DNA from: Bacillota bacterium
GTDB taxonomy: Bacteria > Bacillota > Sulfobacillia > Sulfobacillales > Sulfobacillaceae
NCBI GenBank assembly: GCA_021841025.1
Contig: JAKBWA010000118.1
Coordinates: 1-64,000, forward strand
Reading direction: 5' to 3'
DNA length: 64,000 bases
Under the pieces are notes generated by a model that ran no database searches, was not told where the DNA came from, and saw nothing but the letters and a program-made list of their open reading frames with translations. The position numbers and the translations under genes are program-made. Shown piece after piece: positions 35,226-43,905 of the stretch. Every line of letters begins with the position of its first letter. The stretch's first letter is position 1.

Positions 35226-35631
35226 AGTATGACCGAATGTGTGTAAAAATCGGCTCGCGATGGCCATGGAAAACCTAAAGCGAGAGACCGCAACGGAAAA
35301 AGTCACCCTCTCATGACTGTGGGCGAATGCTTTTTGGCTGGTACCCGGTGGCGATATCTCTGAGTTTTCCGGTGCAAAAAATTTCCCACAGGACATACAT
35401 GGTTTTCCGGCTCATGGGAGGGATGGACAATCCCTGATCGCCGGCTTTGTGTCAAATCCTTAGAAGCTGTTTCAGCCATTTGTCTTTTCAAGGGAGACGC
35501 CTATGCCTCGCGCTGCGAGGCACTCAGACCCATGAAAACAGGCGTCTCCGTCAGACGTGAGTGGCGTGCCATATAGGATAGGTTGGGTTCTAATGAACAA
35601 CAACAAGATGGGGGGATCGCTCGCTCTTTTG
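35226..35631. other. Structured intergenic region downstream of the Ehr-like operon
   Basis: Two multi-stem inverted repeats. First: CCGGC/GCCGG arms (35407-35411, 35440-35444) enclosing AGGGAT/ATCCCT. Second: GGAGACGCCT/AGGCGTCTCC (35493-35502, 35540-35549) enclosing the perfect 7-bp hairpin GCCTCGC-GCT-GCGAGGC (35505-35521); ACTCA in its loop can pair with TGAGT at 35558-35562. No T-run follows either, so these are not simple terminators. No coding sequence is convincing. Confidence 0.45.
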
Positions 35632-37767
35632 TCAAGGGACGACCCATAAAGACAAGGAAATAGCCAATAAGAGCGTGATGAGAGCATAGGCAATATAGAC
35701 ATTGATTTTTCCATGGTGAATGCGAGCTAGCATTTGGGCTGCACTTTGCACTAAAGTGGCCAGGGGGAAAAATACGAGACGGTCGACGACGTAGGATTCT
35801 CTGACTTCACGCCGCACCATGGTATGAAAATGAGCGGCTGAGAACTGCTCGTGTTCCACCGGTTGATAGGGACGCAAAATGGCGCGAAATATGACCACGA
35901 TCGGATTTGAAAAACCGGTTGCCGTGTAATGGGCATCGGCTGGCAATTCTTTAACACCGCCTTGCCAGGGTTCATGACGGACGATCTGCTTGTGCCGTTT
36001 GGCTATGCGAATAACGACATATACCAGGCCTAGCAAGATGGCCATGGCTATGGCCAAATAGGAGGGGGAACTCGCGAATACGACATTTTGCAGGGGTTTG
36101 GGACTTTGGTATAGAAATACCAATCCGGGGCCCGGCAGGATATGACTCCCAAGTTCTGCACCTAAAGGGCCAAAAGTCCGAGCCAAGGCTTGAGGCAAGT
36201 GCTGCGGAGAAAAAAACGCCGGAATTAATCCACTTTGGGTGCCGCCTTGAGCGAGTTCTACCGCGAGAAAGGACAATCCCGTGGCCACGTAAGTCGGCGT
36301 CACACCCAAGATTAGACAGCCTAATGCCAGCATTCCCAACGCCCATCTTGGCCCATGCCCGGCTTCATGAGCATTGGTGGCGCCAGGGGAGCGGCCTCGG
36401 CCTAAAAAGACCATTCCGTACAATTTGATGAAGGCTGTGGCCGCAAGACCTGCGGTGAGAGCAACTATCACTCCACTGAAGGCAAAAATCACTTGATCAA
36501 TTGTGGATTTTAGGACCACGCTGCGAAGCAGGCTTTGAATGATGAGCCATTCGCTGATGAATCCATTAAACGGAGGCAATGCGGAAATCGCCATGACTCC
36601 CACTAACATAAAAACCGACGTCCAGGGCATCAGCCTGGCTAAGCCGCCTAGCCTATCCATTTCCAAATCTCCTGTACTGACGTCGATCCAGCCGACTCCC
36701 AGGAACAAAAGCGACTTATACACCGAATGATTTAAAATCTGATAAAGGGCGGCCACGCCTGCAATCCAGGCGAGCTCTGGCAAGTGATCCGCACGAAATG
36801 CAAACATGGCTCCCAGAGCCGTCGTGATGAGACCCATATTTTCAATGGAACTGTGAGCCAACATACGTTTCAAGTGATTTTCGGTGCTTGCGTACAAAAT
36901 GCCAATTAAAGCCGTGACACTTCCTATGACCAAGATGAGAAGGCCCTGAAGGGGATCATGAATGGGCCAGAGCACGGCGTTAATTTCGATAATGCCGTAG
37001 ATGCCGAGATTTAAAATGACCCCCGAGAGTATTGCTGAAAAATTTGCGGGAGCCGCCGGGTGGGCTCTCGGCAGCCAGCTCATACTGGGGAATAGCCCGG
37101 CTTTGACTCCAAAGCCGAAAAATGAGCAAAGCATTACAGCCCATCCTAGACCCAAGGATGCGGAATGATACTGTGCTGATGCAACTTGAATGGCAGAGAA
37201 ATCGATGCTGTGGGATACGTCAATTAACGGGAGCCAGGCCCCCAAAGTCAAAAGAAACCCTGCTTCACTGGCCCCAAGCATCATATACCCGGCTTGCGTA
37301 TGGGAATCATGGAGATGTTCGAAATTTACAGCGAGGTAACTGGCTATCGACATGATCTCCCAAGCAAAAAGAAAGGTGATGACATCTTGCGCCAAGAATG
37401 TCAAGACAATCGCCATCATTAGGACATGATAGAGAAGAGAAAAATATCGCAAATCATAATGTCCGTGCAAACGTTTGAGGTATGCTGGAGAAAACCACGA
37501 AACCGGCAAAAAGACGAGCCCGGTAATCAAGATGAAAAATGCGCTCAGACGGGGTTCTCCGACTACGAGAAAGCCCCAGCCTTGCAGAAACCACAAATTC
37601 AGTGACCAGGAGTGTATGAAGAAGGAGACGATTCCACTGTAAAGCAAGGCGGCAGCAGCCAGTGACCCCATCACGCTGCTTGCGCGCGTCACCCTATGAC
37701 TTTTTATTGTGAATGGCAGCACTGTGGCTAGTAGGGACACTGCCATAAACACGAGAAAGCCTATCAT
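35632..37767 (-). CDS. HyfB/NuoL-type proton-translocating antiporter subunit of Ehr-like complex
   Basis: 711 residues with about 16 hydrophobic segments. The antiporter core has the conserved Glu in FLFAWEIMSIASYLAV and the Lys in GFGVKAGLFPSMSWLPRAHPAAP, as in complex I antiporter subunits. A C-terminal extension with a last membrane helix ends the protein. Role: ion translocation driven by the peripheral redox arm. ATG 37767 is chosen: GGGGGTGAG lies just upstream and it overlaps the previous stop by 4 bases. Last gene of a six-gene operon running from 43215. Confidence 0.88.
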   Translation of the reverse strand: MIGFLVFMAVSLLATVLPFTIKSHRVTRASSVMGSLAAAALLYSGIVSFFIHSWSLNLWFLQGWGFLVVGEPRLSAFFILITGLVFLPVSWFSPAYLKRLHGHYDLRYFSLLYHVLMMAIVLTFLAQDVITFLFAWEIMSIASYLAVNFEHLHDSHTQAGYMMLGASEAGFLLTLGAWLPLIDVSHSIDFSAIQVASAQYHSASLGLGWAVMLCSFFGFGVKAGLFPSMSWLPRAHPAAPANFSAILSGVILNLGIYGIIEINAVLWPIHDPLQGLLILVIGSVTALIGILYASTENHLKRMLAHSSIENMGLITTALGAMFAFRADHLPELAWIAGVAALYQILNHSVYKSLLFLGVGWIDVSTGDLEMDRLGGLARLMPWTSVFMLVGVMAISALPPFNGFISEWLIIQSLLRSVVLKSTIDQVIFAFSGVIVALTAGLAATAFIKLYGMVFLGRGRSPGATNAHEAGHGPRWALGMLALGCLILGVTPTYVATGLSFLAVELAQGGTQSGLIPAFFSPQHLPQALARTFGPLGAELGSHILPGPGLVFLYQSPKPLQNVVFASSPSYLAIAMAILLGLVYVVIRIAKRHKQIVRHEPWQGGVKELPADAHYTATGFSNPIVVIFRAILRPYQPVEHEQFSAAHFHTMVRREVRESYVVDRLVFFPLATLVQSAAQMLARIHHGKINVYIAYALITLLLAISLSLWVVP

Positions 37768-38483
37768 GTTCTCACCCCCTGTGTTCTCATCTCTTCCGAC
37801 TTTGCACCCATAAGCAGTTGAAAAGCATGGAGCAGGGCTAAAGGCGGGGGTGGGCATCCCGGTACGGAAAGATCCACGGGAAGTATTTTTTCGAGCGGAC
37901 CGGCGAGCGCAAAACTCGAAGCAAAAAGTCCTCCCGAAAGAGCGCAAGTTCCCACGGCCACAACGCGTTTAGGACTGGGCATGGCCTGATAAGCTTCTTG
38001 CACGGCCTCCTTCATGGACACCGTTATGGGTCCGGTGATGACGAGCACGTCGGCATCGCGCGGTGTCGGAGTGAAGGCAATTCCCAAGCGGTGCAGACTG
38101 TATACAGGGCTGGCCAACTGATGCAGCTCGTTGAGACAGGCCCCGCAATCGCCTGCATCCACGACTCTAATATGCAGTGAATGGCGGAAAGAGTGAGGAA
38201 GCCTTGGTGATGTCATTTGGGCCCATTGATAGCCTTCTTCCCATGACATTCGGTTTTGGTCGGGCTGTTGGTGGCACAAACGACAGTGAATGCACCGGGT
38301 GTAATCCACCGTCATGACATTTCCGTGTTCTTTTAACGCCTGAGTTGGGCAAATGGTCTCTGGGGGCGCATCGAGAAGCGGCGTGGGGGCGGGACGGCCA
38401 GGCGACAATCCATTCAATGGAGACGGTGCTTTGGAGCTTACGGTCTTCTTGGGATGAGTCAGACCCATGCGAAGCCACAACAT
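37764..38483 (-). CDS. Fused ferredoxin-like/NuoB-like Fe-S subunit of Ehr-like complex
   Basis: 239 residues. A short N-terminal half-ferredoxin supplies Cys45 (CPTQAL) and Cys64, Cys67, Cys70 (CIHCRLC), enough for one [4Fe-4S] cluster. The C-terminal two thirds are a NuoB/HycG-type small subunit with the proximal-cluster ligands Cys113, Cys116 (GDCGAC), Cys180 (GTC) and Cys210 (PGCPPPP). HyfH and HyfI are separate in formate hydrogenlyase; here they are one chain. All Fe-S ligands are kept, so electron transfer to the large subunit interface is possible. ATG 38483 has GAGGAGG 9 bases upstream. Confidence 0.85.
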   Translation of the reverse strand: MLWLRMGLTHPKKTVSSKAPSPLNGLSPGRPAPTPLLDAPPETICPTQALKEHGNVMTVDYTRCIHCRLCHQQPDQNRMSWEEGYQWAQMTSPRLPHSFRHSLHIRVVDAGDCGACLNELHQLASPVYSLHRLGIAFTPTPRDADVLVITGPITVSMKEAVQEAYQAMPSPKRVVAVGTCALSGGLFASSFALAGPLEKILPVDLSVPGCPPPPLALLHAFQLLMGAKSEEMRTQGVRT

Positions 38484-38548
38484 AGCAAATTTCCTCCTCG
38501 GTAAATCATTTATCCATATAGGGGTGTCAAATCTTGGCAAGTCTCTTG

Positions 38549-40111
38549 CTAACGATCCAAATCGGCTACGGAGAGCCCAAAAGTTGCCATGATGATGGGG
38601 AAATCTTGAAAGGCAAAATGCCTGATCGCATCGGGAAAAGCATGCCAGTTCACTAACCCAGGGGTAATGATGCGGCAGCGTTCCACCATCCCCTGATTGT
38701 TCGATGACACGGCACATAAAACGGATCCGCCAGGGCTTTCAACATACCCGAAAGCTGTCCTTAGCGCTGGGTGGAATTTATCTGTGGGAACGACTTCACC
38801 CGGTGTTAGCATGGAAGGAATCTGTTGGATAATGCGGATTGACTGCGTCATTTCCTGAGCCAACTGTCGAAACCTAGCATACCCGTCCCCTTCGGTTTGC
38901 ACTGGCACGTCGAAGACGACGTTATCATAAGCGGCATAAGGTTGATGAATTCTTACGTCCCGGTGGATCCCCGAAGCCCGCCCCACCGGGCCCACCAACC
39001 CGTGAGTTCGGGCACGCTCACCACTGAGAGTGCCTACGGCTTCTAAACGGTCCAAAAAACTGTTGTCAAAGGTTAACGCATCCAAAATCTCTTGTGAGTG
39101 GTGGACGAGGGTTTCCAGCCGCTTCACAATGTGTTGGATGTCTTCGGCACTCCAATCCCGGCTGAGGCCTCCTAGTCGGATGAGACCGAATAGATAGCGG
39201 TGTCCGCTAAAAGCTCCCGAGATTTGCAACAACTCTTCTTCTTGAGCTTGGAGCAAATTTTGGGGAACGGACAACCCAGTCGATTCTAAAATGCCGGACA
39301 GCACTTGCAAATGAGAGCGTATGCGTTCAATTTCGGCCCAAAATACGCGCAAGAGTTGTGCTCGAGGTGAAATTTGAAGATCTCCCAGTGTCTCCCAAGC
39401 CTGAGCCATTGCGAGAGCATGGGAAAAAGCTGTTAGGCCGTCGATACGCTCGGCAATTAAGAGAGATCCCATGGGTGTTTGCCCTCTCATAAGCTTTTCT
39501 ACCGCCCGGTATTTATAAAATGGCCGAATGTGGGCAAACACAATCTCTTCGCCCACTGTTTCGAGGCCAAATTGAATCGATTCCGCTGTTCCTGAGAAAA
39601 CAGGTCCAATCGGCATCACAAAGGAGCCTGAGGCATCAACAATGCGGTGTGTTCCCAAATCTTCAAATCCGTTTGCTTTTTGGTGAATCTCCCACGAATG
39701 ACGTTTCATCGGCGCCGTACCCTCAGGCCAGTGACTATCGTGCAAAACGAAATCTCCGAGTTGCGGATGACCCGCGAAGCTAACGTCGAACAAGTCCTCC
39801 ATCTCCCGTTCCTGCCAATCCGCGGCAAATAGAATGTTACTGATGGAGGGAATGACTTGGTCATGGTTTCTCACTTCCATTCCCAGCCATGGACCTTTTG
39901 GCGTGTAAAATACGTAAAGGAGCCGCAAACTTTGGGTTCGGGCATCATCTTCGGGGACAATGCCGACAAACGTCCACTGAGGACTTAACTGACTCACCAA
40001 TTGAGGGAGCAGGGAGGCTGGGATTGTAAGGCGGATCCCATTCGATTCGACTCGCCTGTTTATGTCTTGATGTTGTGTGAGAATCATCTCTAGTTCTTGT
40101 GCTGCTGTCAT
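38549..40111 (-). CDS. NuoCD/HycE-like large subunit lacking the NiFe cysteines
   Basis: 520 residues. N-terminal NuoC-type 30-kDa domain (ADWQEREMEDLFDVSFAGHP near 97-116), then the 49-kDa/NiFe large-subunit fold from about 165. In hydrogenases the active site is held by CxxC in the ERVCGIC region and by DPCxxC at the C-terminus. Here these read ERIDGLTAF (221-229) and TFGLSVADLDR (510-520): all four ligand Cys are absent. Ending directly at this position, with no cleavable tail, is like NuoD and Ehr proteins. A hydrogenase activity is therefore very unlikely; the substrate, perhaps a quinone, is unknown. Confidence 0.88.
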   Translation of the reverse strand: MTAAQELEMILTQHQDINRRVESNGIRLTIPASLLPQLVSQLSPQWTFVGIVPEDDARTQSLRLLYVFYTPKGPWLGMEVRNHDQVIPSISNILFAADWQEREMEDLFDVSFAGHPQLGDFVLHDSHWPEGTAPMKRHSWEIHQKANGFEDLGTHRIVDASGSFVMPIGPVFSGTAESIQFGLETVGEEIVFAHIRPFYKYRAVEKLMRGQTPMGSLLIAERIDGLTAFSHALAMAQAWETLGDLQISPRAQLLRVFWAEIERIRSHLQVLSGILESTGLSVPQNLLQAQEEELLQISGAFSGHRYLFGLIRLGGLSRDWSAEDIQHIVKRLETLVHHSQEILDALTFDNSFLDRLEAVGTLSGERARTHGLVGPVGRASGIHRDVRIHQPYAAYDNVVFDVPVQTEGDGYARFRQLAQEMTQSIRIIQQIPSMLTPGEVVPTDKFHPALRTAFGYVESPGGSVLCAVSSNNQGMVERCRIITPGLVNWHAFPDAIRHFAFQDFPIIMATFGLSVADLDR

Positions 40112-40116
40112 AAGAA

Positions 40117-41550
40117 CTACCTCCTTAAGGCTAACGTTGTTAGCGTTAACAGATGATGAACTGAAATGGGAAGATACAGACCAAATGCCAAGACCGGAAT
40201 CCAGCTAATAACCAGAGTCAACACCACAGAGTGGGGCAAAGTGATCGGTGGATGAGACGGCTGGCCAAAGACCATGTGATTGAGATGGCGCATAACGCCG
40301 AAAAATGCTAGGGTTAAAAACGCCAGCAACAGGGCGAGCACGATCACGTGGCGAGATATCAAGGCGGCACGGAAAATGGAAAGCTCGCTGAGAAACACAG
40401 CAAAAGGCGGCGCCCCGGCGATTGCCAAGCCGCTCAAAAGCAAACTCCCCGCTGCTATGGGTGATATGCGTATCAATCCTCTGACGGATGCGATATCCAG
40501 TGTGGAAGTCGCTAGAAATGCCGTGCCGGCACTGTAAAAGACCAAGGATTTGGTGAATGCATGGGTTAGTAATTGATATAACATGGCATAATGACCCGCT
40601 GGACCTAAGCCCAATCCCACGAGCAAAATTCCCATTTGTTCCACGGTAGAAAAGGCAAACAGGCGTTTAAAATCGCGCACTTGGATCATCAGCAATGCCG
40701 CGGTTCCCACCGAAATGAGTCCGAAGACTAGCGCCCAATTTTGAGCAAATCCCCCCGGAATTTGCTCAAAGACCGGCCAAAGTCGCATAATCACGTACAA
40801 AATGGTGCTGACTTCAATGCCCGACAGCAGGGCACATACGGGCGTGGGAGCCTGGGAATGGGCATCGGGCAGCCAAGTATGCATGGGCACGATGCCTACT
40901 TTGGTGCCAAAGCCGATAAAGATCAGTACGAAAGCCAATTTCAGCTGAATGAGTGGTATCCTAGGAGCTGCTAGTTTGAGCGTGTTCCAAGTTTGAATGG
41001 ATACGTGCAAGTTCAACAGACCCCAAAGTAAGAGAAAAATTCCCAGCACGGCAACGGTGGCCCCCATGATAGTGATGACAGCGTATTTCCAAGCCGCTTC
41101 GAGCGCCTTGGGGGTATTTTCAAAGCCGACCAAGAAAACGGATAGAACTGTCGTGAGCTCCACGGCGACCCATGTCAAGGCTGGTTGCAGAAAAATAGGG
41201 ACCATAAACAAGGAGGCCAGGAACAAATTGAGATTCACATAAAAGTGTTGTTGGCGCTGAGGACGAAGCGACGTGACCCGTTTCATATATCCCCACGAAT
41301 ACACGGTTGCGGTGAAGGCGACAAAACTTTGCAAAACGAGAATTAATGCACTGAGACCGTTTACGCCAACCCAATGAGGCAAAACCGTAATGCGAAAATG
41401 CTGGGTGATTTGCTGAGCGACAATAAGTGTGAGAATCAATGTCGCGGCGCTTCCCAACACTGAGACAATCCGAACGATATTAAGGCGGCGGCTAAAAAAT
41501 GCGACCAACGCAGCCAAAACGGGTATCAGAGGAACGGCGATAATGATCAT
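40117..41550 (-). CDS. HyfF/NuoN-type proton-translocating antiporter subunit of Ehr-like complex
   Basis: 477 residues, about 14 membrane helices. Conserved Glu in TWVAVELTTVLSVFLVGFE and Lys in GFGTKVGIVPMHTWLPDAHS, the proton-path residues of the antiporter family. It overlaps the previous gene by 4 bases and ends 5 bases before the large-subunit gene. With the HyfB-like subunit it gives the complex two antiporter modules. Confidence 0.88.
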   Translation of the reverse strand: MIIIAVPLIPVLAALVAFFSRRLNIVRIVSVLGSAATLILTLIVAQQITQHFRITVLPHWVGVNGLSALILVLQSFVAFTATVYSWGYMKRVTSLRPQRQQHFYVNLNLFLASLFMVPIFLQPALTWVAVELTTVLSVFLVGFENTPKALEAAWKYAVITIMGATVAVLGIFLLLWGLLNLHVSIQTWNTLKLAAPRIPLIQLKLAFVLIFIGFGTKVGIVPMHTWLPDAHSQAPTPVCALLSGIEVSTILYVIMRLWPVFEQIPGGFAQNWALVFGLISVGTAALLMIQVRDFKRLFAFSTVEQMGILLVGLGLGPAGHYAMLYQLLTHAFTKSLVFYSAGTAFLATSTLDIASVRGLIRISPIAAGSLLLSGLAIAGAPPFAVFLSELSIFRAALISRHVIVLALLLAFLTLAFFGVMRHLNHMVFGQPSHPPITLPHSVVLTLVISWIPVLAFGLYLPISVHHLLTLTTLALRR

Positions 41551-42245
41551 CGGGATTCACCTTCTTCTTCGCCTTCTTTGAGAACGGTCAGTTCCGACAC
41601 CTCGGTGGATCCAATATGTTGTGCCAGTGTACGGGCTAAAATAGCCGCAACCAATACGACCATTACTCCTTCCAAGCCTGCTGCCAATTCCACAATGGCT
41701 GATGAGGTGGTAATGGCAATGCCTGCATAAAATGCCCCGTTGTCAATGGTCATCATGGCAAGCATTTGCGGGATTGCTTCGCCCCGGACAGTTAAGGTGT
41801 AAACACCGATGAGAAGGACATCCAGGCCTACCGGAAGATTCACTAAGACACTTTGATTGGCTCCATGCAAAAGAGGAGCCACAAAGAAATACGACAAGAT
41901 GCTGAGAACAATGGCAATGACAAGAGACATGGGGGTATTGACAACGAATTCGAGTTCCCGGCGGGAACGAATCTCGGGACCGAAAGTCGTGGTGAGCAAC
42001 CGAGGAATGACGATTGACTTGGCGCCGATGGTAATAAGACCTACGATTATCAGTTCTGCCGAATGATGGATCCATCCTAGAATAAAAGCCGATAGAGCCA
42101 AAAGAATCGATTGGCGGATGAACCATCGTAACACGGCTTGGGCCTGGCGCTGGGTCATCAGCACGATTGCGCTGAGTAAAAACAAGGCGCCTACCACGCT
42201 GTTTACGTTGGTGAGCAGATCAGTTATGACTAGTGGCTGGTTCAT
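41547..42245 (-). CDS. HyfE-like membrane subunit of Ehr-like complex
   Basis: 232 residues, about seven membrane helices, HyfE-type (a fusion-like equivalent of NuoK plus an extra region). The segment RQSILLALSAFILGWIHHSAELIIVGLITIGAKSIVIPR carries a Glu in a membrane helix as in NuoK. ATG 42245 is used: AAAGGGA lies 8 bases upstream; the longer in-frame start adds 14 polar residues. Stop overlaps the next start by 4 bases. Confidence 0.85.
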   Translation of the reverse strand: MNQPLVITDLLTNVNSVVGALFLLSAIVLMTQRQAQAVLRWFIRQSILLALSAFILGWIHHSAELIIVGLITIGAKSIVIPRLLTTTFGPEIRSRRELEFVVNTPMSLVIAIVLSILSYFFVAPLLHGANQSVLVNLPVGLDVLLIGVYTLTVRGEAIPQMLAMMTIDNGAFYAGIAITTSSAIVELAAGLEGVMVVLVAAILARTLAQHIGSTEVSELTVLKEGEEEGESR

Positions 42246-42264
42246 AGGTATTCCCTTTCTCTTA

Positions 42265-43215
42265 TTAGAAATGGAATGGCTGTACAATCATGGCGATCAC
42301 TGCGGTCACAAAAGCGATGCCAAGAAAATCTGGAATCCTAAACAACCGCAATTTGGCCAAAGACGTTTCGATGACGGCAATGACAATGACAAATCCTGTG
42401 ATTTTTAGACTTATTCGCAAGATGGCCGCTAACAGATCGAGCGCGCTTAGGTGCGTAGCTAAGCCCCAAGGTGTGAGCAAGACGTTTAATAAAACGATGC
42501 TTAAAACCATAAATTTCATGTATCCGCCCCATTTGATCAGCGCCCGTGATGAACCCGAGAATTCCAGAGTTCTTGCCTCGTCAATCATGGCCAGCTCAAA
42601 ATGACCGGCAGGGTTATCGACGGGAATTCTTCCCGTTTCCGCTAAGATGATCATGATAAACGCGGCTACAATCAAAAGATGGGTGGGAGAATAAAACGCG
42701 GCGGGCGTTGATACCCAATGCGCTTGTACGATATAAGGGATGGTGGAATTCGCAGCAAAGGACACCGAGAAAAAGACAATGATGAAAATGGGCTCTACCA
42801 AGGAACTGACCATGCGAGTTCGGCTGGAACCCATAAAACCATAAACGCTACCTGCATCCATAGCCGCCAGTAAAAGGAAAAAGGCTCCGGCGGAAAGGAT
42901 AAATCCTGCAGCAACCATATCTCCCATGAATGCCATGAATAGAGGGTAATCGGTGAGAACAGGAATCAACAGGGTGACGAGAAGCGGTGAGATGAAGTAG
43001 ATATACGGAGCAAAGCGAAATATCCAGGTAGATTGTGAGGATACCACTTCACTTTTGTGAAAGAGTTTCCACAAGTCATAATATGGCTGCCATACGCTAG
43101 GACCCTGTTTGGCTTGCATTCGCTCTTCGATGCGAGTTAAGAAACCTTGAAAAAAGGGAGATAGTAAAAGCACCACGAACACTTGACATAGATTGAACAA
43201 GATGTGAACGGCCAC
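42265..43215 (-). CDS. HyfC/NuoH-type membrane anchor subunit of Ehr-like complex
   Basis: 316 residues, about eight membrane helices. Diagnostic NuoH-family stretches: RMQAKQGPSVWQPYYDLWKL near the N-terminus and ETGRIPVDNPAGHFELAMID in the middle, with the conserved acidic residues of the quinone-chamber loop. It links the peripheral arm to the antiporters. GTG start: AGGGGG lies 7 bases upstream. First gene of the operon. Confidence 0.9.
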   Translation of the reverse strand: MAVHILFNLCQVFVVLLLSPFFQGFLTRIEERMQAKQGPSVWQPYYDLWKLFHKSEVVSSQSTWIFRFAPYIYFISPLLVTLLIPVLTDYPLFMAFMGDMVAAGFILSAGAFFLLLAAMDAGSVYGFMGSSRTRMVSSLVEPIFIIVFFSVSFAANSTIPYIVQAHWVSTPAAFYSPTHLLIVAAFIMIILAETGRIPVDNPAGHFELAMIDEARTLEFSGSSRALIKWGGYMKFMVLSIVLLNVLLTPWGLATHLSALDLLAAILRISLKITGFVIVIAVIETSLAKLRLFRIPDFLGIAFVTAVIAMIVQPFHF

Positions 43216-43905
43216 GCCGACGCCCCCTAATTGACAAAAATATTCACTCTTTCAGTTTTTTGCAGTACGGGTGCTGCGTTTGAACTGTTTGTCAGGGAGG
43301 AGAGATTTCTCTAAGCGGCACAAACCCCGACGCAATGGCAATGATGTTCCGGTTATAGAGTCTCAAGCAAACGTATAGGGCTAATAACTCCTCCCTTGAT
43401 TGGGGTAGGAGTTATTAGCCCTCGGGGCATAGCGTGAACTCCATCACGTGGTGCCATTATAAATAAAACGCGAACTCTTATCAAGCAACAGGAAAGTCGT
43501 TCATTTGTTATACGAATATTCACATAAAAATAGGAAATGCCTACGTTTAAGAGGATAACGATTCCATTCTCCGTACGATCAAGTTCGAAACGTTGCGCTA
43601 AATTCGCCCTTTGGTCGTGGCACTGCCGTGTCACCCGTTTTGGCGGGCGCTTGTTCCTCGGGACTTTTCTGTTCCGCGGGCGAAATATTCTTTTACGTTC
43701 AGATATTTGTGGCCGAATTGCCACTTTTCATCGATCGCCATTAAGACAGTCTCTACAAGGCGTAGAGCCAAGGGCATGCAAATGACCCGGCCCCGGGATC
43801 TTTTTCGTAGAGAAGAAATGTGGATGGCGGAAAATTGCAATAGGGGTTTAAATATTAGTAGTTAACAGATCTTGTTGTGAAAACATTAATGAGGAGGATG
43901 CGGCC
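43216..43905. other. Intergenic region upstream of the Ehr-like operon
   Basis: A 690-base gap between divergent genes. It contains the perfect 15-bp inverted repeat GGGCTAATAACTCCT / AGGAGTTATTAGCCC at 43378-43392 and 43407-43421, about 165-205 bases before hyfC-like GTG. A 123-codon minus-strand frame (43353-43724) has no ribosome binding site and unlikely composition, so I do not call it. No clear -35/-10 pair is seen. Confidence 0.4.
43378..43421. repeat. Perfect 15-bp inverted repeat, 14-base loop
   Basis: Arms at 43378-43392 and 43407-43421. No T-run on either side, so it is not a plain Rho-independent terminator. As an RNA on the minus strand it would lie in the leader of the Ehr-like operon. 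Confidence 0.75.

Noticed and set aside
35400-35470. Possible GEMM (c-di-GMP) riboswitch on the minus strand, from a CAAAGCCGG-like stretch
   Set aside because: The GGGACGCAAAGC core and the partner receptor stem are not present, and the region lies downstream of genes rather than before one.
35632-43215. Annotation of the operon as an active hydrogenase-4 or formate hydrogenlyase
   Set aside because: The large subunit has no Cys at either NiFe ligand motif, and no maturation or formate dehydrogenase genes are present.
43353-43724. 123-codon minus-strand frame upstream of the Ehr-like operon
   Set aside because: No ribosome binding site, highly basic random-looking composition and overlap with the 15-bp inverted repeat.
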